A DNA stretch of 64,000 nucleotides from positions 9,714,501 to 9,778,500 of the forward strand of contig JBBDHG010000015.1 in NCBI GenBank assembly GCA_037951165.1, read 5' to 3'. A model generated the notes under the pieces. That model saw only the letters and a program-made list of their open reading frames with translations, did not search any database and was not told the DNA's origin. The position numbers and the translations under genes were made by a program. Within the stretch, counting starts at the first letter, position 1. Each line of letters starts with the position of its first letter. The DNA is from Lophius americanus. Taxonomy: Eukaryota; Chordata; Actinopteri; Lophiiformes; Lophiidae. This document shows positions 1 to 28,400 of the stretch, in pieces.

Positions 1-756
1 ATTGGCCATAATCTTTGCTCTGCAGAGACCCAACAATTCCCACATGAGCAAGCACTTTGCAACAGTGGCCAGGAAAAAATCTGCCTTATAACAGGAAAAA
101 ACCTTGAGCAGATTAACTCAAAGTGGGTGAATCTCTACCATTTGGTTGAAAGAGAGAGAGAGTTGGCGGGGTTCCGTAGCACAGGACTTAATTCCAAGAC
201 CAAGACCTCCAAGACCTCCAGTTAGTTAAGCCTCTATTCCTTTTCTTGTCCAACCTCAACAGAAGTGAAGGGTAAAACCTCCAGTTCATCTGATATCTAC
301 TGAATCCAATGATTTACATCATTCAGTTTTTGTTGGGAGAAACCCAGCCACAAAGGGGTCACAAATCAGTTTACTTCTAGTGATGTTCCCAAGCCCGGAC
401 TTATGGGGAGGGTTGAGTCACGAAGGGCATTAATCATAAAACCTTTGCCAAATCGGAATGTGGAACGGGATGATTCGCTATGGCGACCCCTGAAGGGAAC
501 AGCTGAAAGAACAAATTGTATTTTTTTTACGGAGAACTGATTTATGTGAAATTTATGTTAAAGGTCTGGGCCTGAAAGCGGATTCAAGTGAACAATTTAT
601 TAACTTTTTAGACATTCAAGTTAAAGCAATACAGCCTCTTGCAGTACACAAAGCAATTCTCCCCCCAAGGTTAATCTTGGTGGGAAAAAGGATCCCTTTC
701 TGTGTTGTGTTTATGGGATCTTATCTTCACGAAACAATGTGAAGGAGTGTTCTTAC
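1..756 (-). other. stat5 intron 17, left window edge
   Basis: No coding exon was found here. Bases 20-165 match the same dispersed repeat family seen at 20280-20430. Bases 475-520 (GCTATGGCGACCCC and following) look like the end of another teleost repeat. The rest is unrecognised. Confidence 0.5.
20..165 (+). repeat. Dispersed teleost repeat, partial copy
   Basis: The words GAGACCCAACAATTCC, GAGCAAGCACTTTG and ACAGTGGCCAGGAAAAA, then a GAGAGAGAGAG run, parallel bases 20285-20435 in the same orientation. No coding capacity. Confidence 0.7.
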
Positions 757-18201
<17,445 letters not shown>

Positions 18202-18319
18202 GGTGCTCCTTTGTTAAGTGGGAGGTGGGGAGGAGAAGCCCACAAATATGATTAAGAAAAATGATTAAGGAGGAAGAATTAAGGAATCAATTCTATTCTA
18301 TCAGATACATCATCAACTT

Positions 18320-18590
18320 TTCAGTAATTTGTGCTACAGTAGCTCTTTTGTGAGATGAGAAAATACGGGCTAGGATTCACTACCCATGTTCATCAATGTT
18401 CATGACTGTCTCTATTTCACCAGTCGTCTTTCCCTTCTTCTATCCCTTTGTAGAAACTAATCACTGCAGACCTGGAACACCCAAGAAGACCTCGATCCAG
18501 GGCGAGGTAACCAAGACTTAAAGGCGCCTTTGACAGCAGCTGGACAAATAATTGGACTGGTCAGCAAACACTGCTGGGTAAGTAGCACTA
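18320..18590 (-). mobile_element. Tc1-like transposon remnant
   Basis: Contains GTGCTACAGTAGCTCTTTTG, then ACGGGCTAGGATTC, then ACTAATCACTGCAGACC. This is the reverse orientation of the Tc1-like family found repeatedly in this window. It is a fragment of the transposase N-terminal region with no open frame, located in the stat5 5' leader intron. Confidence 0.75.
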
Positions 18591-19129
18591 AGAAGCTTGA
18601 GTGGTGACATGGAATAGACAACTTGACACACTTGTCTATTACAGACAACGTCAACCAACCTCTGTACAAAGCCATCATAACATCGAGAAGCTCCTTCAGC
18701 AGCAGGGTGCTATATGGGCAGTCAGACTGTACAATACCAGGTTGAAGAGCATGGAGACAGACCTATACAATGTTACATGTGGCACTTTATGCCGTCTTAA
18801 GTTTCTAGCTCACTCTATAGCCCTAACTTCAGAAAATGAGCTCCTCAGTCAGCAGCAGGGACGCTAACTCTGCTACGAGGTTGGAAACATAGCTTTGCCT
18901 GATAACATTACTTTGAGCTAGCAACAACAGTGTAAACACCATAAACATAGAATTGCATTAGGCTAACATAAGCTGACAAAGACGGTGTTGAATTTACGTT
19001 ACGTGTCCGCGAGATATAAGGGCGTAAAGTTAGCTGGTTGGCTAGATAGCAGGCATAAGCTAGCATTATAGGGAAGGCTTTAACTCCACTTTGCTGCGCC
19101 ACAAGTAGCCAAAAGTGAGTTAAACTCAC
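18591..19129 (-). other. Rest of stat5 leader intron
   Basis: Moderately GC-balanced sequence with several GCTAGC/TTAGCT words near 18980-19070. No other feature recognised. Confidence 0.35.
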
Positions 19130-19300
19130 CTCTAACGAGACTGCGGCACACATTAAAGACAAACCATGGACGAGCAGCGAAAACCCCGCAAATGCGCAAC
19201 TTAAAGAGCTAAGCCCAGGTTGTTTGACGTACATGTCACATCGCTAACTACTTCACCGACCCCGTTTCAGGCAGCTGTGGTTGACAAGCGTCGAGCTAGA
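19130..19300 (-). other. stat5: Candidate stat5 5' non-coding exon and promoter region
   Basis: On the minus strand a strong donor, AGAG then GTGAGT, occurs at 19130. About 900 bases downstream a pyrimidine-rich acceptor sits seven bases before the stat5 ATG. This suggests a spliced leader whose first exon ends at 19130. The upper limit given is nominal because no transcription start can be seen. Confidence 0.45.
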
Positions 19301-20159
19301 AATCGTATTATAAACAGCTTCCGTTTAAATTTCCAAATAAAGTATTCTAGAAGTACAATTAAATCCCGAATAGCGGTTTCTAATTATTTTTCGTCACACC
19401 ATTTTCCTATTTGTATAATAGACCACACCAGTAGAAGTTTTATATATATATGTCTTTATTTTTAAGCTAACACTCACTATTTTGTACACCCACCTCTGTA
19501 ATAGATTTGGAGTAAATAAGAGCAACAGTTTAGGTATTACGGAGCCCTTAAAGTCCCTTAAGAAAAAAAAAAAGAATCTTGTGCGCACAAGATGATTTAC
19601 TATTAATCCATAAGCGTCCCTTGATGGACAAAGCCACCATATAATATATGAAATGCTGCTCACATCTTACGAAGTTTTACTTTCACTTAAAATGCCATAC
19701 GGTTGGTTTGAGAAACACAGTGCAGAGAACGGAGCATACTTTAATTTCATCAAGGCAGAACCGAACGACATTGTTTCCGTTATTATCCTTCATAATAAGA
19801 TCTCTTAAAATACACTAAGCAGCAAACGGAAACACAATCATGTGCTTATACCACAAACAGAAAATCTAGGTTACAGAATCATATCCTAACTGCTTTCTGT
19901 CGTTGTTATGTGCTCGCCATTAGCAGGTCTTAATGACTGCTTAGTGAATGACATCAGGGAGCAGCAACACTTGTTGTTTGCAAACTTAAGGCCTGCCTTT
20001 GCAATGCTGAATTTATCTTGTGCGCACAACATAATGACTTGTGTCACAAGATAAAAAACTATTTTTTCGAGGGACTTCAGGGTAAGGAAGCACAAAATTA
20101 AGGGGAAAAAAAATCAAAATCATAATGAAGTGTGGACACTTGCTGCTAATTGTCGTTGT
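19301..20159. other. Intergenic region upstream of stat5
   Basis: No gene. A perfect 18 bp palindrome ATCTTGTGCGCACAAGAT lies at 19576-19593, and related words recur at 20014-20052. Otherwise AT-rich. Confidence 0.45.
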
Positions 20160-20167
20160 TCGAGATC

Positions 20168-21135
20168 CATCAATCAATCAATCAATCAAACTTTATTTAT
20201 ATAACGCCAATTCACAACAACAGTTGTCTCAAGGTGCTTTCAAGAAAGAGCAGGTCTAGACCAAACTCTTTATATAATTATCTAGAGAGACCCAACAAAT
20301 TCCTCCATTAGCAAGCGCATGGCGACAGTGGCGAGAAAAAACTGCCTTTTAACAGGCAGAACCTCCAGCAGATCCAAGACTCAGGGTGGACGGCCTACTG
20401 CCATGACGGTCAGGTTTGAAAAGAGAGAGAGAGAAAAGCAATTACATCCGTTTATGCTAATCCACTTTCCTCCGCTTCTCAAGGGTTGGGCCACGGCGGC
20501 AGTAGGAATCCCAGGTTGATAATAACATTAATAGTAATGTAACATTTAACATAGCTAATCGGGAAATACTATACAATAATAATAACAATAATAACAACAA
20601 TAATAATAATAATAATAGTAATCAACATCATGAGCATCTTGAAATCAGTGGACATCGAGCAGGTCCACAGCAGCAGATGGAGGCATCACCCATGGAGCCT
20701 TGCAGGGTGAGAAAGCACAAAGACTCCAGGGAAGAAGTCAAGTTAGAAACATGCATTAATCCACTAACATGCATTAAAGTGAGAGGGATGTATAAATGGG
20801 AGATCACCTAGCAGTCTAAACCTTTAGCAATATAGCTAAGAGCTAGCTTATGTCAGTCCTAATTATAAGTTTTATCTTAAAGGAAGATTTTAAGCCTACT
20901 TTTAAATGTAGAGAAGGTTCCTCCATTAGCAATCTATCTTAAAGGAAGATTTTAAGCCTACTTTTAAATGTAGAGAAGGTTTCTGCCCCCTGAACCGAGA
21001 TTGGGAGATGGTTCCACAGGAGAGGAGCCTGATACCTGAACGCTCTGGCTCCCATTCTACTTCTGTAGACACTTGGGACTACAAGTAACCCTGCTTGCTG
21101 GGAGCGCAGTGTTCTGGTTGGAAATTATGGAACTT
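20168..21135 (+). repeat. Long dispersed teleost repeat, about 1 kb
   Basis: Begins with (ATCA)n and AAACTTTATTTATATAACGC, continues through AGAGACCCAACAAATTCCTC and ACAGTGGCGAGAAAAAACTG, an (AAT)n-like tract near 20575-20620, and ends with GGTTCCACAGGAGAGGAGCC and TGGGAGCGCAGTGTTCTGG. I recognise the order as a widespread non-coding fish repeat. It includes a 62 bp tandem duplication at about 20874-20997. Confidence 0.8.
20874..20997 (+). repeat. 62 bp tandem duplication inside the dispersed repeat
   Basis: ATCTTAAAGGAAGATTTTAA followed by GCCTACTTTTAAATGTAGAG occurs starting at 20874 and again at 20936, an offset of 62 bases. The two units are nearly identical over their shared part. Confidence 0.85.
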
Positions 21136-23184
21136 TGAGTTCCTTCAGATATTTTTATAAAAATTCTTTTTTGTCAAAAAAAAAGGTCATGAATAGCAAA
21201 TCAAATACGAAATCATTAAATAGAACATTGAACACCCAGAGGACACTAACTCACTGAGAAATTAACATTCAGATAAAAAAACAAAAACATGACAATAACA
21301 TAATAATGCCACAGAAAATATGCATAAACATTTATGCTTTAATCTCCAATGATGTATGGTTTTATGTTAGAAAGGGAAATTTGACTTTTGACATTTTTTT
21401 TAAATAGATGAGACAATAATTTTTCAGAGTTTTTAAACTTATTCAACCAGAAAACACTAAAATGAGATACAAACCTGAGCTTGCTTTAAATGATATGCAT
21501 TATATGAACATACACTTCCAATTTTTTATGGCAACATTCAATGAAAACACAGAAACTGTGAACGGAATAGCTTTTATTAATTAAATCATTAGTGGTTAAG
21601 CAATGATACATTATACAGGAATCAGTTACCAACAAAACAAAAGCAAGGAAGCAGTTACGTGTGAAATACCAGTCATGTTCCGCTGACATAGATATCAGTG
21701 CAGCTGCATGGTGTAACTGCTTTGACAGACATGGCATTGTTAATCCCCTCATAATGATTGAGCATTAAACCACTGAAATATTTCTCAAATGTGCATTAAA
21801 AAGCTAAAATATTTCATCCTTGCACTGGGAAATCTGCGTGAGCATTAAGATTATATGGCGGAAGAAGCTGTTCTAATTGCGGATGGTTCTCTGGAAATTA
21901 TAATCTGCATTGGCAGTAATTCAGATTATATCCAAAGAATATGAATTAAATTGGGAGGTCCTTGCACTAAAAACTAAACTTTGACAATACTATAACAATA
22001 CGGTAAACCTTGTGTTTGGCCTTCGTTTGGATTCACAGATTTAGCATATGCCCCTATTGTTGAAATAAGCCCAATAGAAGTGAATATATAACACGCATTT
22101 ATACATCATGTTGCAAATAAACAAATGAGGACAATGGAGGAAAATTAAATGGATATTTGTAAGAGAAGTGAAATGCACCGTTATTCTAGGGCAGAGGAAA
22201 TGTGAGTCAAATGACCGATCACTAGGTGTCAGTGTCTGACCACAGCCATAACGTGCGTTCATGCTAAGAGTCTTTACTAAAAGTTTGTGAAACCTAATCT
22301 GTCTATTTTTGGAAAAGCAATTTAAAATAAAGAGATTCTCTTCTGAAAATGAAAACTATGGTGAAGTTACATGGACCTATGAATGAGTTTGTTTTTGGAC
22401 CCCCATCATAGCGAGTGCTGCTTTTTCAATGAGAAATATTACATGTGCATATTCCATCAAACACATGTGTGAGTGCTAACATGATATTGGAAAGGAGAAG
22501 ACATAAGCCTTATGTAAATTGTGCTCACATGAATCAAACACAAATACCTAACTGTGAGCATGTAAAAAACCTAAAAATTACAATAGGATTACTGCTCCTC
22601 TAATTAATAGGTAAATTAAGCTGAATAGGTTATCACTGTTGAATATAAACAACTCACGTAGGTTGGAAGGCATTGCTTTACATCTATGATGTGTAAAGTC
22701 TTTCAACGAGAGGAAATAAAATTATATATTCATTAATAATTTGGCCATTGGGAACCTGCAACGCAAAAGTCTACGTGAGTTTTCTCAACAAGGTCAGATG
22801 AAACTCAGAGAACAGGAGACGACTCATTTCATCCACTCATCCCACTAGTGGTTAGCGGTTAGGTATATAAATTAATCAGGAAATAAAATGCTGACAACAA
22901 TCATTTTCTTATTATTGGAAAAATACGGTCCCATGATAATGATCTTTTCCTCTGCTCAGTTTTGCCGATTCCCTGCCTCCATTCCACCAGCCACACCCAC
23001 AAAGTAATTTTGTGTTTCCATGATTCATTTCCTTCTCTCTTCATTATTTACCATCACCTACACCAACCCAACATAAAACTGAATCTTTGCATCCCTCAAG
23101 TAAACCTTGAAAAGATTTTACATTATGACCTGTGAAGAACAAAACCTGGTGAAATACAGAAAAATTCAAATTTTTAGATGATTA
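21136..23184. other. Intergenic, nothing recognised
   Basis: AT-rich DNA with short meaningless open frames. No repeat family could be assigned. Confidence 0.5.
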
Positions 23185-23520
23185 TTCTGTCGGATTGCAT
23201 CCATCCATTCATTTTCTGTATCCACCTTATCCGTTCAAGATCACAGGATCTTTTCCAGGGAACCTTGTCCACCTTTCACATTGAGGGAAAGGTGGACAAT
23301 TTGCCAGTTTATCACACAACCAATTCATGCTTAAATTCACACCTATTCACCCAGACTTCATGTTTCTGGACTTTGGGAAGAGGCCAGAGTACCGGCGAGA
23401 ACCCATGGAGTGAACATGCAAACAGTACAGAAAGGCCCCAAGGCCAAAGGAGGATTTGAACCCGGAATCTTCTTGCTGTGTGGTAACAGTCCTACCAACT
23501 ATGCCACAGTGCTGCATGAT
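23185..23520 (-). repeat. Dispersed teleost repeat, reverse orientation
   Basis: Starts ATCCATCCATTCATTTTCTG and runs to TTTGAACCCGGAATCTTCTT and CTATGCCACAGTGCTGC. This is the standard layout of a common fish repeat (CCATCCATTTTCT ... AACCCGGGACCTTCTTGCTG ... GCCACCGTGC). Confidence 0.75.
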
Positions 23521-24586
23521 AATAACATTGACTATGACTTCTGCCATATGTTGATGCTGCTACCAATGGTCAGAGGGTACCATGAGCACTGGGCACTGGT
23601 GACCCAAGCCCCCCAGTCCCACCTCCACCCTTTATGCAGTTTTCCTAAGATTGAAAAGCCTTTTGGTCTTTGGTAAACACAAAAACATCTGTGTTTGAAA
23701 CATCGACAATAACATATCAACAAATAATAAATTTGATACAGTGAATGTTTATGCAAAGAGTTGCCTATTCATACATCTAGCAGATTTATTTCGAGTTGTG
23801 TTTGCATTCACCTAAGTCCAGTATTTACTCTCCTTTTTACTCTGACATCTTCAAATTTCTTTCCACAGCAACCTGCAGCTGAAGACAATGAGACTAAAAA
23901 AAAAAAAAAAAAAGTTAGGGGCCCAAGCTTAAAGTTACAAAACTCTGCATATATTTAGGGTTGGCTACCATTCACTTTTACAGCACCATCACCGATATCT
24001 GGAATTTAGCACCGGTACCCAACAGTATGTTATTTGGTACAAAACAAGAGCTTAAAAAGATCATTAAGAACAAACAATAGAGGGCACCAACTTTGCGTAT
24101 CTGTTTAGTCCTTACCACCGTGACTGGTTACTGTCATATTTCTCTGTAAATAGTACATCATTCATGTCTTATTGGTTTCATCCTCAAGTTTCAGGTATAC
24201 TTAAACTCTTTCATACCGTTTTAGCGTATTTAATATCTAAGATGATGACAAAGAACCATTTATCTTCAACAGCGCATCTACTGCTGGTTAGCGATTAGAT
24301 GATGTCATGGAGCTGTACAGTTCTGCTATCAATAGAGGGTTGAAATCAATGAAGATTTCTCCGCAGCCAAAAAAAACAGTTTTTCATATATTTGTGTGGG
24401 TGCAAGCGAGTACTTTATTGAGTGCAATGTTATCATAACTGTTGGAATAATGGGAAATTAAATATGTACCAGATCAGAACCCAATTATAATAATTCTTTG
24501 GAAATCTAAATCCCCACAATTTATTCTTTTCTTTTAGGTTTGGTGCAAAGGATTTTTAAGAGCTGAGCAATTTTCTTAATCTTTAT
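23521..24586. other. Intergenic downstream of cavin1, probable 3' UTR in part
   Basis: Contains an A17-18 tract near 23897-23914. On the minus strand there are two AATAAA signals downstream of the cavin1 stop. The upper part of this stretch is likely cavin1 3' UTR, but its limit cannot be fixed. Confidence 0.45.
24414..24419 (-). terminator. Candidate cavin1 poly(A) signal
   Basis: TTTATT on the plus strand is AATAAA on the minus strand, about 170 nt after the cavin1 stop. Another AATAAA lies at 24520-24525. Which one, if either, is used cannot be told from sequence. Confidence 0.3.
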
Positions 24587-25450
24587 CTAGTCACTGTCCC
24601 TGTCTCTGTCTTCAGTTTCCAGCATGGCATCGTGGTTGTCCTCGTCTTCATCCTCGCCAGCTTCTTCCTCATCCCCTCCGCCATTCATCATTTCCATCTC
24701 AACCTCCACTCCACCTTCCTCAACCTCCTCATCAACTCCACTGAAGGGCTCAGGATCTTGGGACACCTCTATCATCTCTGTCCCCTGGATCACCTCAACG
24801 GCACCCTCACGGACTTTCTTGACATGGAAGGTGAAGGGGGGCACCTTGTACACAGCAGTCTGGGACCGGGCATACTCAACATGACCAGGTGTGAAGGCCT
24901 TCTTCATCTTGTCACGGGATGTCTGCATTTTCTGCTTCTGCTCAGGGTTGACACTCATGCGTGTTCCAAGCTTTCCCATCTTCTTCTCAATATTGTGACG
25001 TGTTTTCTCCAGGTTCTCCTTGGTCTTCTCTATGTTATGCTTGGTTTTCTGCTTGGTTTTTTCCAGGTTCAGTTTTGTCTTCTGCTTTGTTTTCTCCAGG
25101 TTTTCCATGGTTCGTTGTTTGGTCCTCTCCAGGTTCTCTTTGGTCTTTGCTTTGGTCTTGTCCATCTTCTCCTTTGAGAAGACTGTCTTCAGGTTTTGTA
25201 CACGTTGCAAGCTGCTGCGCTTAATACGGTCAGCGCGAGACACCTCAATGGTGTGTTCGACCTCCAACCCTTCTTCATCTGACGAGAGGTCCACATGAGG
25301 CTTGTCTTCCTTCTCTTCTTGTTCTCCTCCCTCCAGTTCGGGCTCTTCCACAGCTTCCCTGAGCTCTATCACACTGCCTCCTCTGCTGGCTGACTCAGAG
25401 ACCTTCATGGATCTAGAGATGTTGAGTTTAGATGGAACCTTCACGTCATC
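24587..25450 (-). CDS. cavin1: cavin1 exon 2 (C-terminal half, stop codon)
   Basis: Begins DDVKVPSKLNISRSMKVSES after a TTGCAG acceptor and ends at a TAG complementing 24587-24589 (287 codons plus stop). It contains the repeat helix, the YKVPPFTFHVKK block and the acidic tail. The plus-strand open frames over this exon are antisense shadows. Confidence 0.97.
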   Translation of the reverse strand, partial: DDVKVPSKLNISRSMKVSESASRGGSVIELREAVEEPELEGGEQEEKEDKPHVDLSSDEEGLEVEHTIEVSRADRIKRSSLQRVQNLKTVFSKEKMDKTKAKTKENLERTKQRTMENLEKTKQKTKLNLEKTKQKTKHNIEKTKENLEKTRHNIEKKMGKLGTRMSVNPEQKQKMQTSRDKMKKAFTPGHVEYARSQTAVYKVPPFTFHVKKVREGAVEVIQGTEMIEVSQDPEPFSGVDEEVEEGGVEVEMEMMNGGGDEEEAGEDEDEDNHDAMLETEDRDRDSD

Positions 25451-28400
25451 CTGCAATTAGAAGAACAAAAACAATATAAATGCTATTTGTAATTTGCATA
25501 AGTTTATCAAAGTTCAGAGAACAAGTAAAGAACAACATCAACAATGACATCATATAGCTAGCTATGATCTGTAAATTCATCGGATGCCTGAATGTGTACT
25601 GAGAGAATAAGTTAAAAAGTACATGTTTTTTTTTTAATCGTGGGAGGGGGGGTCAGCTCTTTGACCTCTGTTTTGTCTCTTTAATGAAGGGGTGTCAAAC
25701 ATAATCCCACAGGGGGGCAAAATTAGTGGAGAGAGACAGATGGAGACCATATCAAGGGCCGAACAGGACTCAAATTGGCCATGTTTGAACAAACCAACGG
25801 AATATAAGGACTCAAATTACAGATAACGTTCAAAATAGATCAAAAAAATAATTTTTATGTATCCTCTTCATCAGCAGCATATCACGGAATCCTTTCCTGT
25901 AGCTCCTCGTATCTTGTCCTGCAGACAGGAGCAGCTTCACCTCAGAAAACAGTAAGGTGTATGAACAGCCTCTAGGTGTATTTCACATTAAATGTAAGCA
26001 ATTTCATGTGTTTTCTTGTTTTTAATGCGACAGCACTAACAGGTTTTTTGAAAAAGCGATTTATATATCCCTGGGAGCAGGTTCACACTTTCATATGGAG
26101 GCTGCCATATTTGTACAGTTGCATCCTGTTTTCAAGTCATTACAGGCAAACTGTTGACAAAAGTTTTGACAAATGGAGAATAATAATTATTATTTAGAAC
26201 AAGAATGAGAAATACAGCACCAAAACTGCTGTCAAAGCAAATATGAAAAATTACTTGAAAATGAAGATGAAACATTAACAGGTAAATGGAAAGTCCAGCT
26301 GTCCCCTCAGAGGATTCAACTCGGCTTGGCTGGTAAGGCCTGGACCTTGCCACTTCCCAGGATTGAGGACCGAGAGCGCATCACCTGAGCACTAATGTCA
26401 CCATACCATGGCCAGCAACTTGATTTTGGTGGGCGAACTGTATAGATCACACAAGCATGAGTTCTCATTCCCCGCAAGTCACATTTTCCCCACATTTTCT
26501 GGTGGTGCAACACGAGTGGCTTGGAAAAATTTGAGGTAAGGCAGTAACGGGGGGAGCTTCCAGTCCCGTTTCAGACCTAGGGAGGGATCACTGGCAGCAG
26601 GCAGGTTCTTTTGCATAGTTTCTTTGACAACAAGACTCAAAACTCTTTTTTCCTTTAACTGTCTTAATTTATAACATTTTCACTGTCCACTCTCCCAATG
26701 AGAGACAGGGCTACCATAACAATGCTGACACAAGACTGAACAAAGAATAATATTTGTTTTCTTACATTTTTTTGATGTCTTTTGACACCAGAAGGCAATC
26801 GTAGCTTCTTAGATAGCAACGGGCGTACTGTTATGTAAAATAAGTTCAAAATCTTGAGCCTTATCATTAGATGCCACTAAATTGTACACACTGGACCTTT
26901 TGGTGTGAAACAAATTTCATTCATTTAGTTGTCAAAGGTGATTAGACATTAATTTGAATTAAGTTCCTGACAATATGTGTTACTGTGCTAATCAGCTAGC
27001 AGGTGTTAGTATTGAAATTTTTAAATTGTTGTCATTATAGGAAACTGTTGCCACCTACTTCAGGATGGCCTTTATCATCCCTGTGCTGTACCTTAAAAAT
27101 GTGCAAGGACTGGTCGGAACTGCTCTGGAGCATTCTCTACCATTCCATGAAGTGTAGTTTTCACAGCCAGCCTAGCCCATCATCTTTTTAAATTTAAAAC
27201 AAAGACAGCTCTAGCAAAGTTACAGTTGGGAAGACTATCCCTTGGCACACTCGGGTCAAAATTATTCCTCAAAGCACTCTGTCATCCACAATTGTTGTGT
27301 CTCAAAAACCTTGCAATCATATTTCCGCCCCCCAGTTCTTGCTAACTTTTTCAGAGCTGTAACAGAGAGCATTCTGAATGGAAACATGACAAAGGAGAGC
27401 GAGGTTCTGCAATGGATAATTAAAACTGCCCATAATATCAGTGATACCCATCTGACGCAATCACCCTAGCCAAAATTTGTTCAACTGGCTGTCAGCATGT
27501 GAAAGAAAGATATCCGCTGGTTACAAAGCAGGTTTATCCATTGGATTTGAGACTCCACAATTTATCTTCTGCATTATAATCACCTTATTAATGTGTTGTG
27601 ATGGAGAAATTTTTGTCCATCCACTACGGGGGTTGGTGTACAATGGAGGCAATAGAAACTAATTTAAACAAAGATGTTGGCAGATCAGATTTGACCAAGT
27701 GCAGTCTGTGCTGAGTTTCAAGGGCTCAAGGATTTATGTGGCAGGGGGAGACCTGACAGAAAATGCCACAGACATTGATGAATGGAAACAAGGAAATGGG
27801 AATAGATTAAGGAGGATTCCTTTCAGAGCCCTCAGCAATGTACTGGAGTATTACACAACATGAACACAGTTTCATCAATTACAGTTTAGGTAGCATAGTA
27901 CAAACACTTAATATGCAGAGGGGAGTACAGAGCTCCAGGACATTTGTGTTTGGGCCAGGGTGTGTTGCAGTTTTGTGGTCTAATTGTCTTTGTCTCTGCA
28001 GGCTGACACATGTTCTGATTCTCCTTCATCTCATCTTCACCCAGAAACATTGGCGTGCTTACATGGAAGAGAACTTAGAGTACACAAGAGAGGTCTATCA
28101 AAGTATATTCTCCTGGGAATACACCATGCACTAAATACAACTGGCTATGCATGTACAGCAAGTATGCAAAGGGGAGATATTGTTTTTAAATTAGATCGTA
28201 ACTTTTCTTTGATGCAGTGATGCATTTTAGGCAAATCTTTAACGTAAAAACTTCCTCATAAAAAGAAAGAAAATTTGAATTATCTTTTACAGAGATCAAT
28301 TAAATAATGCCCTTATTTAAGATGTTTCTTCTTAGATAACAGTTTTTGCAGTGCAGTCAATAGTGGACACACAAAGTGCATATTTGACTGTTTTTGACAT

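Noticed and set aside
24632..25177. 181-codon plus-strand open frame over cavin1 exon 2
   Set aside because: It is the antisense shadow of the repetitive Lys/Glu-rich coding region and has Leu/Phe-rich low complexity.
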